64,000 nucleotides of DNA from Dinghuibacter silviterrae (lineage in GTDB: Bacteria; Bacteroidota; Bacteroidia; Chitinophagales; Chitinophagaceae), in contig NZ_SODV01000002.1 in the NCBI RefSeq assembly GCF_004366355.1, forward strand, positions 1,838,768 through 1,902,767, given 5' to 3'. The notes below the pieces were generated by a model. The model worked only from the letters and a program-made list of their open reading frames with translations, was not told the origin of the DNA and ran no database searches. Shown piece after piece: positions 40,603 to 48,752 of the stretch. The position numbers and the translations under genes were made by a program. Each line of letters opens with the position of its first letter. Position 1 is the stretch's first letter.

Positions 40603-41652
40603 CTATTCGTGGACTGCAGGCGCGACGCGGAGCCGCTCTCTGACTGCAGGCGCTACCTGCGCACCCAACAGCTCGATGGAATGCATCAGGCTGGCGTGGG
40701 GAATACCCCCGGAAATGGTCTGCGCGAGGTAGCGCGAATTCCCAAAGAGGCCGTGCATGTAGATTATTTTTTCCACCACTTCTTCCACGCTACCCACCAG
40801 CAACGGACCTTCCGGTCCCCGCAACTGTTCGAATTGCTTCCGGGTGAGTGGGCTCCAGCCGCGTTCCTTTCCGATCCGGTTCATAAGCGTTTCGTAGGTC
40901 GGCCAGAATTCCTCGGCCGCCTGGTCCGACGTGTCGGCGATATGGAGATGGGCGTTCACTGCCAGGGGCGGCGCCACCAAGTGTCCCGCTTCGCGCGCCG
41001 CTTCCCGGTAGAGCTTGACCAGGGGCACGAACTGCCGGGGCATGCCGCCGAGGATGGCCAGTGTCAGGGGAAGGTTCAACGCCCCCGCCCGGATCACCGA
41101 TTGAGGTGTGCCGCCCACCGCGACCCAAACGGGCAACACATCCTGGTATGGCCTGGGATACACCCCCAGCCGCGGAATCGCGGCGCGGTGTTTACCTTTC
41201 CAGGCGATGACCTCCTTTTCGCGGATCGCCAGGAGCAGCTCCAGCTTTTCAGAAAAAAGTTCGTCATAATCGTCGAGGTCATAACCGAACAACGGGAAGG
41301 ATTCAATGAAGGAGCCACGCCCCGCCATGATCTCCGCCCGACCGGAGGAGACGAGGTCCAGCGTGGCGAAGTTTTGAAAGACCCTGACCGGGTCCGCCGA
41401 GCTCAAGACCGTCACCGCGCTCGACAACCGTATCCGTTTGGTCACCGCCGCGATCGCCGCGAGTACCACTTCCGGGGACGATACCACGTAGTCCGGACGG
41501 TGGTGCTCGCCCAAAGCGAAAACGTCAAGCCCTAGCGCGTCCGCCAGTTTGGCCTCTTCCAAAAGTTCCTGTATCCGGCGGTGTGCGTTGACCGCATGCC
41601 CCGGCACGCAGTCCGGGTGTATTTCTCCAAAGGTGCTGAGTCCAAGTTCCAT
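40603..41652 (-). CDS. LLM-class flavin-dependent oxidoreductase
   Basis: 349 residues, the luciferase-like monooxygenase fold (TIM barrel). The start MELGLSTFGEI, LADALGLDVFALGEHHRPDY, SAVTVLSSADPVRVFQNFAT and LVSSGRAEIMAGRGSFIESF are the typical barrel strands of the group that binds FMN or F420. LPVWVAVGGTPQSVIRAG lies in the second half. The C-terminus repeats VAPAVRERLRVAPAVHE, so a short duplication extended the tail. Substrate is unknown. A 12-bp inverted repeat lies in its promoter region at 41674-41702. Confidence 0.9.
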   Translation of the reverse strand: MELGLSTFGEIHPDCVPGHAVNAHRRIQELLEEAKLADALGLDVFALGEHHRPDYVVSSPEVVLAAIAAVTKRIRLSSAVTVLSSADPVRVFQNFATLDLVSSGRAEIMAGRGSFIESFPLFGYDLDDYDELFSEKLELLLAIREKEVIAWKGKHRAAIPRLGVYPRPYQDVLPVWVAVGGTPQSVIRAGALNLPLTLAILGGMPRQFVPLVKLYREAAREAGHLVAPPLAVNAHLHIADTSDQAAEEFWPTYETLMNRIGKERGWSPLTRKQFEQLRGPEGPLLVGSVEEVVEKIIYMHGLFGNSRYLAQTISGGIPHASLMHSIELLGAQVAPAVRERLRVAPAVHE

Positions 41653-41657
41653 GGGCG

Positions 41658-41665
41658 CAAAGGTC
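41658..41665 (-). promoter_or_regulatory. -7 promoter box of the flavin oxidoreductase gene
   Basis: Minus-strand GACCTTTG, seven of eight to TAnnTTTG, ending five bases before the ATG at 41652. The inverted repeat at 41674-41702 covers the position expected for the -33 element. Confidence 0.35.
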
Positions 41666-41673
41666 GGGAATAT

Positions 41674-41702
41674 CGAATCCGGACGAACAGCGTCCGGATT
41701 CG
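41674..41702. promoter_or_regulatory. perfect 12-bp inverted repeat, candidate operator
   Basis: CGAATCCGGACG (41674-41685), loop AACAG, CGTCCGGATTCG (41691-41702). Each arm also contains the palindrome TCCGGA, with centres 15 bases apart. There is no T run on either strand, so it is not an ordinary terminator. It lies over the -33 region of the flavin oxidoreductase promoter. Confidence 0.6.
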
Positions 41703-41775
41703 TACACCGCCCGCCGTTTAAGTTATTGACAACGAATGCTTAGTGAATCGGCATCGTATTGGTGCGCCCAAACAC

Positions 41776-44208
41776 ATGTTCCGCAACTACCTTACCACCG
41801 CCCTCCGCAACCTGCGAAAGAACCGGATGTTTACCCTGGTCAATGTCGCCGGTCTGGCCATCGGCACCCTTTGTTGTCTATACATTGTCTTGTATGTGGA
41901 GGACCAGTACAGCTATGACCGGCATAACATCCGGGCGGAGGACATATATCGCATCGACAGCCATTTCGGCATCGGGGGGCAGGCGTTCAGCAGCGTCACT
42001 ACATCGCCTCCCATCGCCCCCCAATTGAAAAAAGATTTTCCCGAGGTGGAACAATACACCCGCGTCGTGCCTACCAGCATGTTCGGGATAAAAGAACACC
42101 TCGTCCGCTATAAGGAAAAGGCATTTTATGAAAGCGACGTGGACTTCGTGGATTCCACCTTTTTTGACGTATTTACCTATCACTTCGACAGGGGGACCGC
42201 GGGGGCAAGCCTCCTCGAACCGTATACGGTCGTTTTGCTAAAACCCACGGCCGACAAAATTTTCGGGGACGAGGATCCCCTGGGCAAGGTCATCACGATC
42301 GACAACGCCTATGGCAAACACGACTTCAAGGTCACGGGTGTGGTGGACGAAAGCCTGGGCAAGTCCCACATCCACGCCAATATGTTCCTGGCCATGAACA
42401 GCAACGGGATCGGCGCCTATGCCTATAGCGTCAACCAGTGGGCGGGGGAGAACTTCACTCATGCGTATATACGCCTTGCGCCGGGTGCCCATCCTGCCCG
42501 CCTCGAAACGGCGCTCCCGGCTTTTCTCGACCGGTATGGCGCGGACCAGCTCAAAAAGGTCGGGATGCACAAAAAGCTGATGTTGCAGCCGCTCCTTTCC
42601 ATCCATACGACCACTGGCTACATCGGGGAGATGACCCGACCCACCGGAAAAACCTTTCTCCGGATACTGATGCTCATCGCCCTGCTCATCCAGGTGATTG
42701 CGTGCATCAATTTCATGAATTTGTCGACAGCCCGCGCCTCCAAAAGGGCAAAGGAAGTCGGTGTCCGCAAAGTACTGGGCGCGGGCCGGAAAGAATTGGT
42801 CCGGCAGTTCCTGGGAGAGTCTCTTTTGTTGGTGTTGATCGGGACCGGCATCGCGATACCGTTGCTGTATATCGCCCTTCCCCAACTCAACCAGCTGACA
42901 GGCGCGGACATCCCGCTACACCTCGCCGGTAACGCCAGCGTATGGGCTCTTTTTATAGCCATCGTCCTCTCAACGGGTTTCCTGGCAGGGAGCTATCCCG
43001 CCTTTTACCTCTCGGCCTTCCGGGTGATCAAGGTGATGAAAGGCAATTTTACCAGCCATATTTCCGCGGGCGGTATCCGCCGTTCCCTGGTGGTGTTTCA
43101 GTTTACCCTGTCCATCCTGTTGGTGACGGGGATCGTCGTGATCCGGAGCCAGCTCCACTACGTCATGCAAAAAGACCTGGGTTTTTCCCAGGACAAGCGC
43201 ATCGTCTTTTTCTTTCGTAATGACAACGCCGTGGCGCACATGCCCGCCTTCGTGGAAGATCTTCGCCAGTTATCCTCCGTCAAGGCCGTGGGCCGGTCCA
43301 CTTTTTATCCCAGCCAGGACGTTTCCAATGACTGGCCTTTTTACCGGCCCGGGCAAAATCCCCTCTCGGCGCTGGATCCGAAGTTCTACATCACCGACGA
43401 ACACTTTGTCCAGGCCGCCGGTATCACGCTTGTCAGCGGGCGGGACTTTCGGGAGGGGGACTCCAGCCGCGTGATTATCAACGAAACGATGGCGCGCAGG
43501 TTGGGACTTGATCCCGCAAAGGCGCCGGGTACCCGGTTGATCCCGTTGAACAATCCACCTGTCGAGATTGCGGGTGTGATGAAGGATTTCAACTACGCCT
43601 CCTTATATGAAGACGTAAAGCCGTTTATGCTTTGGTGCGGACCCCATGGCATCAACGGATGGAGCGCCTACCCGTCCGACGTGCTCGTTAATACCAATAC
43701 GGATGACTACAGCGCCTTTATGGAACAGGCACTGGCGATCTGGAAAAAAGACCTGCCGGGAGAACCCATCCAATATCGTTTTATGAGCGACGATATCCAA
43801 CTCCAATACGAAGCGGACATTACCCTGGCGAACATCATCAATACGTTCGCCCTCATCGCGGTCTTTATCTCTTGTTTGGGACTCTTCGGGCTGGCAGCCT
43901 TTAGCGCCGAACAACGCACCAAGGAAATCGGCATCCGGAAGGTGCTCGGCGCCAGCGTCGGCGGGATCGTCCAATTGCTTTCCGGGGACTTTGTAAAACC
44001 GGTCCTCTTAGGTTTCGCCATCGCGACCCCTGTCGCCTGGTGGGCGATGCACCGGTGGCTCCAGTCCTACGCCTACAGGGTTCCCCTTAGCTGGTGGATG
44101 TTTGTCCTGGGTGGTGTACTGGCACTCACGATTGCCTTGCTGACCGTAAGCCTCCAGGCGTTACGGGCAGCAAGGGTTAATCCCGTGAAGAGTTTGCGGT
44201 CGGAGTAG
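41776..44208 (+). CDS. MacB/FtsX-type ABC transporter permease
   Basis: 810 residues from ATG 41776 (MFRNYLTTALRNLRKNRMF), the family start. It has the same layout as the paralogue at 35232: first helix, periplasmic MacB-type domain, FtsX bundle (LIALLIQVIACINFMNLSTA; EVGVRKVLGAGRKELVRQF), a second periplasmic domain, and a second bundle (LIAVFISCLGLFGLAAFSAE; EIGIRKVLGASVGGIVQLL). No ATPase gene is adjacent; the nearest, 44894, belongs to another operon. The two permeases share perhaps a quarter to a third of their residues by eye. Confidence 0.9.
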   Translation: MFRNYLTTALRNLRKNRMFTLVNVAGLAIGTLCCLYIVLYVEDQYSYDRHNIRAEDIYRIDSHFGIGGQAFSSVTTSPPIAPQLKKDFPEVEQYTRVVPTSMFGIKEHLVRYKEKAFYESDVDFVDSTFFDVFTYHFDRGTAGASLLEPYTVVLLKPTADKIFGDEDPLGKVITIDNAYGKHDFKVTGVVDESLGKSHIHANMFLAMNSNGIGAYAYSVNQWAGENFTHAYIRLAPGAHPARLETALPAFLDRYGADQLKKVGMHKKLMLQPLLSIHTTTGYIGEMTRPTGKTFLRILMLIALLIQVIACINFMNLSTARASKRAKEVGVRKVLGAGRKELVRQFLGESLLLVLIGTGIAIPLLYIALPQLNQLTGADIPLHLAGNASVWALFIAIVLSTGFLAGSYPAFYLSAFRVIKVMKGNFTSHISAGGIRRSLVVFQFTLSILLVTGIVVIRSQLHYVMQKDLGFSQDKRIVFFFRNDNAVAHMPAFVEDLRQLSSVKAVGRSTFYPSQDVSNDWPFYRPGQNPLSALDPKFYITDEHFVQAAGITLVSGRDFREGDSSRVIINETMARRLGLDPAKAPGTRLIPLNNPPVEIAGVMKDFNYASLYEDVKPFMLWCGPHGINGWSAYPSDVLVNTNTDDYSAFMEQALAIWKKDLPGEPIQYRFMSDDIQLQYEADITLANIINTFALIAVFISCLGLFGLAAFSAEQRTKEIGIRKVLGASVGGIVQLLSGDFVKPVLLGFAIATPVAWWAMHRWLQSYAYRVPLSWWMFVLGGVLALTIALLTVSLQALRAARVNPVKSLRSE

Positions 44209-44214
44209 CGCTCC

Positions 44215-44775
44215 CTAGTTGCTGGCCGGGGTCGCATCGCTATCCTGTACCTTCCGCCCATGCATATTCCTGGACGAAACGTCGTACTTGTCGATGATGC
44301 TCTTGTCGATCAGCAGTTTGGCTTCCACGCCCCCGGGTTGGATGAAATAGGCATTGCCTTCGTACATGACCTTGCCGGTACCGTTGATCCAGTTCTGGGC
44401 CTCCACCTGGTAGATGTTGTTCCCATAAGCCGGTACGCCAAAGGCCAGGTACTGACCGGGGCCGCTTTCAAAGGCGACATTGACCGAATTGGTATAAAAA
44501 CCGGTGCAAACCCCCGGGGTTCCCTTCTTTAGTTTAATGATATTGATGTACTTCCCGTTGACCAGCCTGACCCGGCCGTCGGTGACTTTGGCATCCCTTG
44601 ACGCCACTTCCCTGCGCAACTCGACACTGCGGTCGATGTAGAACTGGACTTTTTCAGGGGGGATGTGATCCCTTTCGAGACGGGCACGGACGTCAGAGGT
44701 AAAATACGATTTGTGGCCAGCGCAGGAGCTGAGCAAGACGATAGCCACCAATGCGGCACCTTTCATCAGATTCAT
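44215..44775 (-). CDS. lipoprotein of unknown function
   Basis: 186 residues. A lipoprotein signal peptide (MNLMKGAALVAIVLLSSC) ends at Cys18; a start at the second ATG (44766) is equally possible. The mature part is mixed strand and helix (REVASRDAKVTDGRVRLVNG; KKGTPGVCTGFYTNSVNVAF; FGVPAYGNNIYQVEAQ) without recognised motifs. The C-terminal tail is polar and probably disordered. It has its own promoter (44797-44827) and faces away from the YbbA operon. Function is unknown. Confidence 0.7.
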   Translation of the reverse strand: MNLMKGAALVAIVLLSSCAGHKSYFTSDVRARLERDHIPPEKVQFYIDRSVELRREVASRDAKVTDGRVRLVNGKYINIIKLKKGTPGVCTGFYTNSVNVAFESGPGQYLAFGVPAYGNNIYQVEAQNWINGTGKVMYEGNAYFIQPGGVEAKLLIDKSIIDKYDVSSRNMHGRKVQDSDATPASN

Positions 44776-44796
44776 AGTAGGCTTAGATTGTGAGGT

Positions 44797-44827
44797 GAAA
44801 GGTACTTAGAATGTCCATTCGTCCCAA
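44797..44827 (-). promoter_or_regulatory. promoter of the lipoprotein gene at 44215
   Basis: Minus strand TTG (44827-44825), 20 bases, TACCTTTC (44804-44797), seven of eight to TAnnTTTG, 21 bases before the ATG at 44775. Confidence 0.45.
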
Positions 44828-44893
44828 CGTTTAATCCGAAATCAGCCTTTTTGACCGTTTTAACGTAAATTCCCTTTCGTAAAAACAACAAAC

Positions 44894-45559
44894 GTGTCAG
44901 ACATCCTCTCGGTCCGCAGCCTTCGGAAGACCTACCAGAGCGCAGGAAAGACCCTCACCGTTTTACAAGACATCGACTTTACCTTCGATACCGGTTCGAC
45001 CAACGCCATCATCGGTCCCTCGGGGAGTGGGAAAACCACCCTGCTCGGGATCTGTGCCGGTCTCGACCGCCCCACCTCCGGTGACGTCGTCCTGGCGGGA
45101 CAGGAGCTCAGCCGGTTGTCCGAGGACGAGCTCGCGGCGTTGCGCAACCGCTCCGTCGGTTTTATTTTCCAGAATTTCCAGCTCATGCCCAGCCTGACCG
45201 CGGTGGAAAACGTGATGGTCCCCCTCGAACTCCGGAAAGACCGGGAGGCCCGCGCCAAGGCCATGGACCTCCTCGACCGCGTTGGTTTGTCGGACCGTTC
45301 CCACCACTATCCCATCCAATTGTCCGGTGGCGAACAGCAACGGGTGGCCCTTGCCCGGGCGTTCTCCAATCAGCCCACCATTCTTTTTGCCGACGAACCC
45401 ACCGGCAACCTCGACGCAGAAACCAGCGATAAAGTTGTCCAGTTGCTCTTTGGTCTCAACCGGGAGGTGGGTACCACCCTCGTGCTCGTCACCCACAATG
45501 CCGAGCTCGCCGCCCAGACCCAGCGCGTCATCCGGATAAAGGGAGGGCGGCTCGTATGA
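44894..45559 (+). CDS. YbbA-type ABC transporter ATP-binding protein
   Basis: 221 residues from a GTG start at 44894; no ATG lies in a usable place. Walker A is GPSGSGKTTLL, the signature motif is LSGGEQQRVALARA, Walker B is ILFADEPTGNLD, and the H-loop is VLVTHN. It belongs to the LolD/MacB/YbbA group. Its stop overlaps the start of the permease gene in ATGA (45556-45559), and the permease in turn overlaps the esterase gene, so the three form one coupled operon like ybbA-ybbP-tesA of proteobacteria. The transport substrate of YbbAP is not established. Confidence 0.92.
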   Translation: MSDILSVRSLRKTYQSAGKTLTVLQDIDFTFDTGSTNAIIGPSGSGKTTLLGICAGLDRPTSGDVVLAGQELSRLSEDELAALRNRSVGFIFQNFQLMPSLTAVENVMVPLELRKDREARAKAMDLLDRVGLSDRSHHYPIQLSGGEQQRVALARAFSNQPTILFADEPTGNLDAETSDKVVQLLFGLNREVGTTLVLVTHNAELAAQTQRVIRIKGGRLV

Positions 45560-48069
45560 ATTGGATTCTTCGCATGGCCTATAGGGACAGCCGGCGCAAC
45601 CGCTCCCGTCTCCTGCTCTTTATGGGCTCCATCAGCGCGGGGATTGCCGCCCTGGTGGCGATCTATTCTTTTGGCTACGATTTGAGGCGCAATGTCGATG
45701 AACAGGCAGCGTCGCTGATCGGGGCGGACCTGACGCTGTCTTCCAACAGGGTGCCGGGGCCGCGTGCGGCGGCGTTCATCGACTCGCTGGCGACTCCTGG
45801 AACCGCCCGCTCTGACGAAGAAAACTTCGGCTCGATGGCCCTTTTCCCCCGCACCGGCTCCACCCGCCTGGTACAGGTCCGGGCGCTCGCCGGCGCCTAT
45901 CCCTACTACGGCAGCCTGGAGACCACGCCCGTCGGCGCCGCCACCGCGTTCCAGCCCGCGCACGCCGCCCTGGTCGAAAAATCCCTGGCCCTCCAGTTCA
46001 ACGTCCGCCCCGGTGATTCGGTCCAGATCGGCAACCATACGTTCCCGGTAGCCGGCACCCTCGAAAGCTATCCGGGTGGCAACGGGCTCACGGCGACCAT
46101 GGCCCCCGTCGTCTATATCCCGCTCAGCGACATGGCGTCCACCGGGCTCAACCAGGTTGGGTCCCGCGCCAGGTATAGTTACTACTTCCACTTCAAACCG
46201 GGAACCGACGTCGACAAACTCGCCAGCGACCTCGAACCCGAATTCGAGCGGGATTCCCTCCGCTACGAAACCGTGGCCATGCGCAAAGAATCCACCGGCC
46301 GCGTCTTTACCGACCTCACCCGTTTTATGTCCCTGGTCGGTTTCCTCGCCCTTTTGCTCGGGTGTATCGGCGTCGCCAGTGCCATCCAGATTTATATCCG
46401 GGAGAAAACCGCCACCATCGCAGTGATGCGCTGCCTGGGCGTTACCGTCCGCAAAGCCTTTTTGATTTATCTCCTCCAGGTCGCCGGTATCGGTTTGATC
46501 GGCGCGCTGATCGGCGCGGTGGTCGGGGTAGGGGTCCAGCAGCTCCTGCCGCGCGTCATGAAGGACGTCCTCCCCATCACCATCACCACCGCCGTTTCCT
46601 GGGCCGCGATCGGGCAGGGGATCGCGCTCGGGCTCATCATGGCCCTTGTTTTTGGGTTGTTGCCCCTGCTCTCCATCCGGCGCATCACCCCCCTGTATAC
46701 GCTGCGGTCCTCTTATGAGCACGGCCCCCGCACCAAAGACCCCTGGCGGTGGCCCGTTTACGTCCTGGTGCTGGCCTTTATCGCCGGGTTCACCTGGCTC
46801 CAGCTTCGCCAGAAAGCACCCACGTTCTTTTTTACATTTGGACTCCTGTTGGCGTATTTCCTGCTCAGCCTCGTCGGCCGTTTCCTCATGGCTATCCTGA
46901 GACGGATCACCCGGACTTCCTGGAGCTTCCCGGTACGTCAGGGTTTTGCCAACCTCTACCGGCCCAACAACCAGACCCTCATCCTCGTCGTCTCCATCGG
47001 TCTCAGCACGGCCCTTGTCTGCACCCTGTTGTTTATCCAGCAGATCATCGTCCACCAGCTCGTCCTTTCTTCAAGCAAGAGCCAGGCCAACATGATCGTC
47101 TTCGACATCCAGGCCCGCCAGGAAAAAGGCGTCGACTCCCTCCTCCACGCCCGCGGGCTCCCCATCATCGAAAAGGTCCCCATCGTCACGCTGCGTTATA
47201 CCTCCATCAAAGGGAAAACATCCGCCGACAGCGGCCGCCTATGGCACGCGTTTAACGAAGAACTTCGCGTCACTTACCGCGATCACCTCACCAATACCGA
47301 GACCATCACCGATGGTAAATGGACCGGCCAGGCGGGCTCCCCCGGTACCCCTGTCCCGGTTTCCCTCGAAGAACGCTACGCTCAAAACCTCGGTCTCAAA
47401 CCGGGAGATTCCCTCGTCTTCAACGTCCAGGGCATCCCCGTCGAGGCTACGGTAGGATCCTTGCGCAAGGTCGAATGGAACCGAATGCAAACCAATTTCC
47501 GCATCGTGTTCCCCACCGGTGTGCTCGAACAAGCCCCTCAGTTCCGCGTCCTGCTGACCCGTACGCCCTCCACCGAAGCCGCCGCCGGCGCCCGCCAGGC
47601 GATCGTCCGCGCCTTCCCCACCGTATCCGTCATCGACCTCGGGCTCATTTTGTCCGTCCTCGACAGCCTCCTCGACAAGATCAACTACGTCATCCGTTTC
47701 ATGGCCGCCTTTAGCATGGTCACCGGTCTCATCGTCCTTATCGCGTCCGTCCGCAACAGCAAATACCAGCGCATCCAGGAAAGCGTCCTCTTGCGCACCC
47801 TTGGCGCCGGCCGCCGCACCGTTTTTAGCATCAACGCCCTTGAATATATTTTCCTTGGCTTTTTGTCCGGCCTGACCGGCATCCTCATCGCCCTCGTTGC
47901 CAGTTGGTGCCAGGCCCGTTTTTTGTTCAAGCTGCCTTTTGCCATCTCCTACGGACCACCCCTGGTGCTGCTCGTGCTCGTGTCCCTGCTCACCATGACC
48001 GTGGGGCTGCTCAACAGCCGCGGTATCCTTAACCGGTCTACGTTGGAGGTATTGCGTAATGAAGTATGA
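45556..48069 (+). CDS. YbbP-type ABC permease (FtsX family)
   Basis: 837 residues. N-terminal helix after MNWILRMAYRDSRRNRSRLL, a large periplasmic MacB-type domain with an LTLSSNRVPGPRAAAF segment, an FtsX bundle (LVGFLALLLGCIGVASAIQI; TVRKAFLIYLLQVAGIGLIG), extra helices in the middle (KDPWRWPVYVLVLAFIAGFT; FTFGLLLAYFLLSLVGRFL) and a second bundle near the end (ILRTLGAGRR-like LLRTLGAGRRTVFSINALEY). With about ten helices it is larger than the two-bundle permeases at 35232 and 41776 and matches YbbP. Overlaps the ATPase gene by four bases and the esterase gene by four bases. Confidence 0.9.
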   Translation: MNWILRMAYRDSRRNRSRLLLFMGSISAGIAALVAIYSFGYDLRRNVDEQAASLIGADLTLSSNRVPGPRAAAFIDSLATPGTARSDEENFGSMALFPRTGSTRLVQVRALAGAYPYYGSLETTPVGAATAFQPAHAALVEKSLALQFNVRPGDSVQIGNHTFPVAGTLESYPGGNGLTATMAPVVYIPLSDMASTGLNQVGSRARYSYYFHFKPGTDVDKLASDLEPEFERDSLRYETVAMRKESTGRVFTDLTRFMSLVGFLALLLGCIGVASAIQIYIREKTATIAVMRCLGVTVRKAFLIYLLQVAGIGLIGALIGAVVGVGVQQLLPRVMKDVLPITITTAVSWAAIGQGIALGLIMALVFGLLPLLSIRRITPLYTLRSSYEHGPRTKDPWRWPVYVLVLAFIAGFTWLQLRQKAPTFFFTFGLLLAYFLLSLVGRFLMAILRRITRTSWSFPVRQGFANLYRPNNQTLILVVSIGLSTALVCTLLFIQQIIVHQLVLSSSKSQANMIVFDIQARQEKGVDSLLHARGLPIIEKVPIVTLRYTSIKGKTSADSGRLWHAFNEELRVTYRDHLTNTETITDGKWTGQAGSPGTPVPVSLEERYAQNLGLKPGDSLVFNVQGIPVEATVGSLRKVEWNRMQTNFRIVFPTGVLEQAPQFRVLLTRTPSTEAAAGARQAIVRAFPTVSVIDLGLILSVLDSLLDKINYVIRFMAAFSMVTGLIVLIASVRNSKYQRIQESVLLRTLGAGRRTVFSINALEYIFLGFLSGLTGILIALVASWCQARFLFKLPFAISYGPPLVLLVLVSLLTMTVGLLNSRGILNRSTLEVLRNEV

Positions 48070-48752
48070 AAAATAAAGCTATGACCCGCTTCTTTTTTGT
48101 CTGCGCGCTTCTCCTCTCGGGGCTTTTGTTGTCCAATTGCCACGGCGGCGGCGACGCCACCGCTCCCGCCCGCGACACCGTTGCTGCTGCTCCGGACACC
48201 CGAAAGACCATCCTTTTCTTCGGCAACAGCCTCACCGCCGGCTACGGCCTCCCGGAGACCAAAGACGCTTTTCCATCTCTTTTGCAAAATAAGATAGACG
48301 CCCTCCACCTCCCCTACAAAACCGTCAACGCCGGCAACAGCGGCGAGACCTCCGCCGGCGGCCTCGGCCGGATCGGCTGGGTCCTCCGGCAACCCGTGGA
48401 TATTTTTGTGCTGGAACTCGGCGCCAACGACGGCCTCCGCGGTCTCCCCGTCGACCAAACGAGCACCAACCTCCAGGCCATCATCGACAGTGTCCGCCTG
48501 CGGTATCCCCACTGCCGCTTCCTGTTGCTCGGGATGCAGGTGCCGCCCAACCTCGGCCAGCAGTATACCGCGGACTTCAAGGCGATCTTTCCGGCGCTCG
48601 CTGCCAAGAACAATACGCAGTTGGTGCCCTTCCTCCTGCAAGGCGTTGGCGGCGTTCCCACCCTCAATCAAGGGGATGGGATACATCCCAATGTAGAAGG
48701 CGAGCGCATGGTTGCGGATAATGTATGGGCTGTACTCAAGGGCATGCTATGA
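48066..48752 (+). CDS. GDSL/SGNH arylesterase (TesA-like) lipoprotein
   Basis: 228 residues. A lipoprotein signal peptide (ALLLSGLLLSNC) gives a lipid-anchored protein. SGNH blocks are all present: block I ILFFGNSLTAGYGL with the nucleophile Ser55, block II SGETSAGG, block III ELGANDGLRG and block V DGIHPNVEG with Asp and His. Block I has Asn where the usual motif has Asp (GNSL for GDSL). Such enzymes are lysophospholipases and thioesterases of the periplasm. The ATG overlaps the permease stop. Its end overlaps the convergent HTCS gene by six bases. Confidence 0.92.
   Translation: MKNKAMTRFFFVCALLLSGLLLSNCHGGGDATAPARDTVAAAPDTRKTILFFGNSLTAGYGLPETKDAFPSLLQNKIDALHLPYKTVNAGNSGETSAGGLGRIGWVLRQPVDIFVLELGANDGLRGLPVDQTSTNLQAIIDSVRLRYPHCRFLLLGMQVPPNLGQQYTADFKAIFPALAAKNNTQLVPFLLQGVGGVPTLNQGDGIHPNVEGERMVADNVWAVLKGML

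Noticed and set aside
45370-47055. 561-codon open frame on the minus strand inside YbbA/YbbP
   Set aside because: It is a GC-rich antisense shadow of two clear ABC transporter genes with low-complexity Gly/Asp/Glu composition and no domain.
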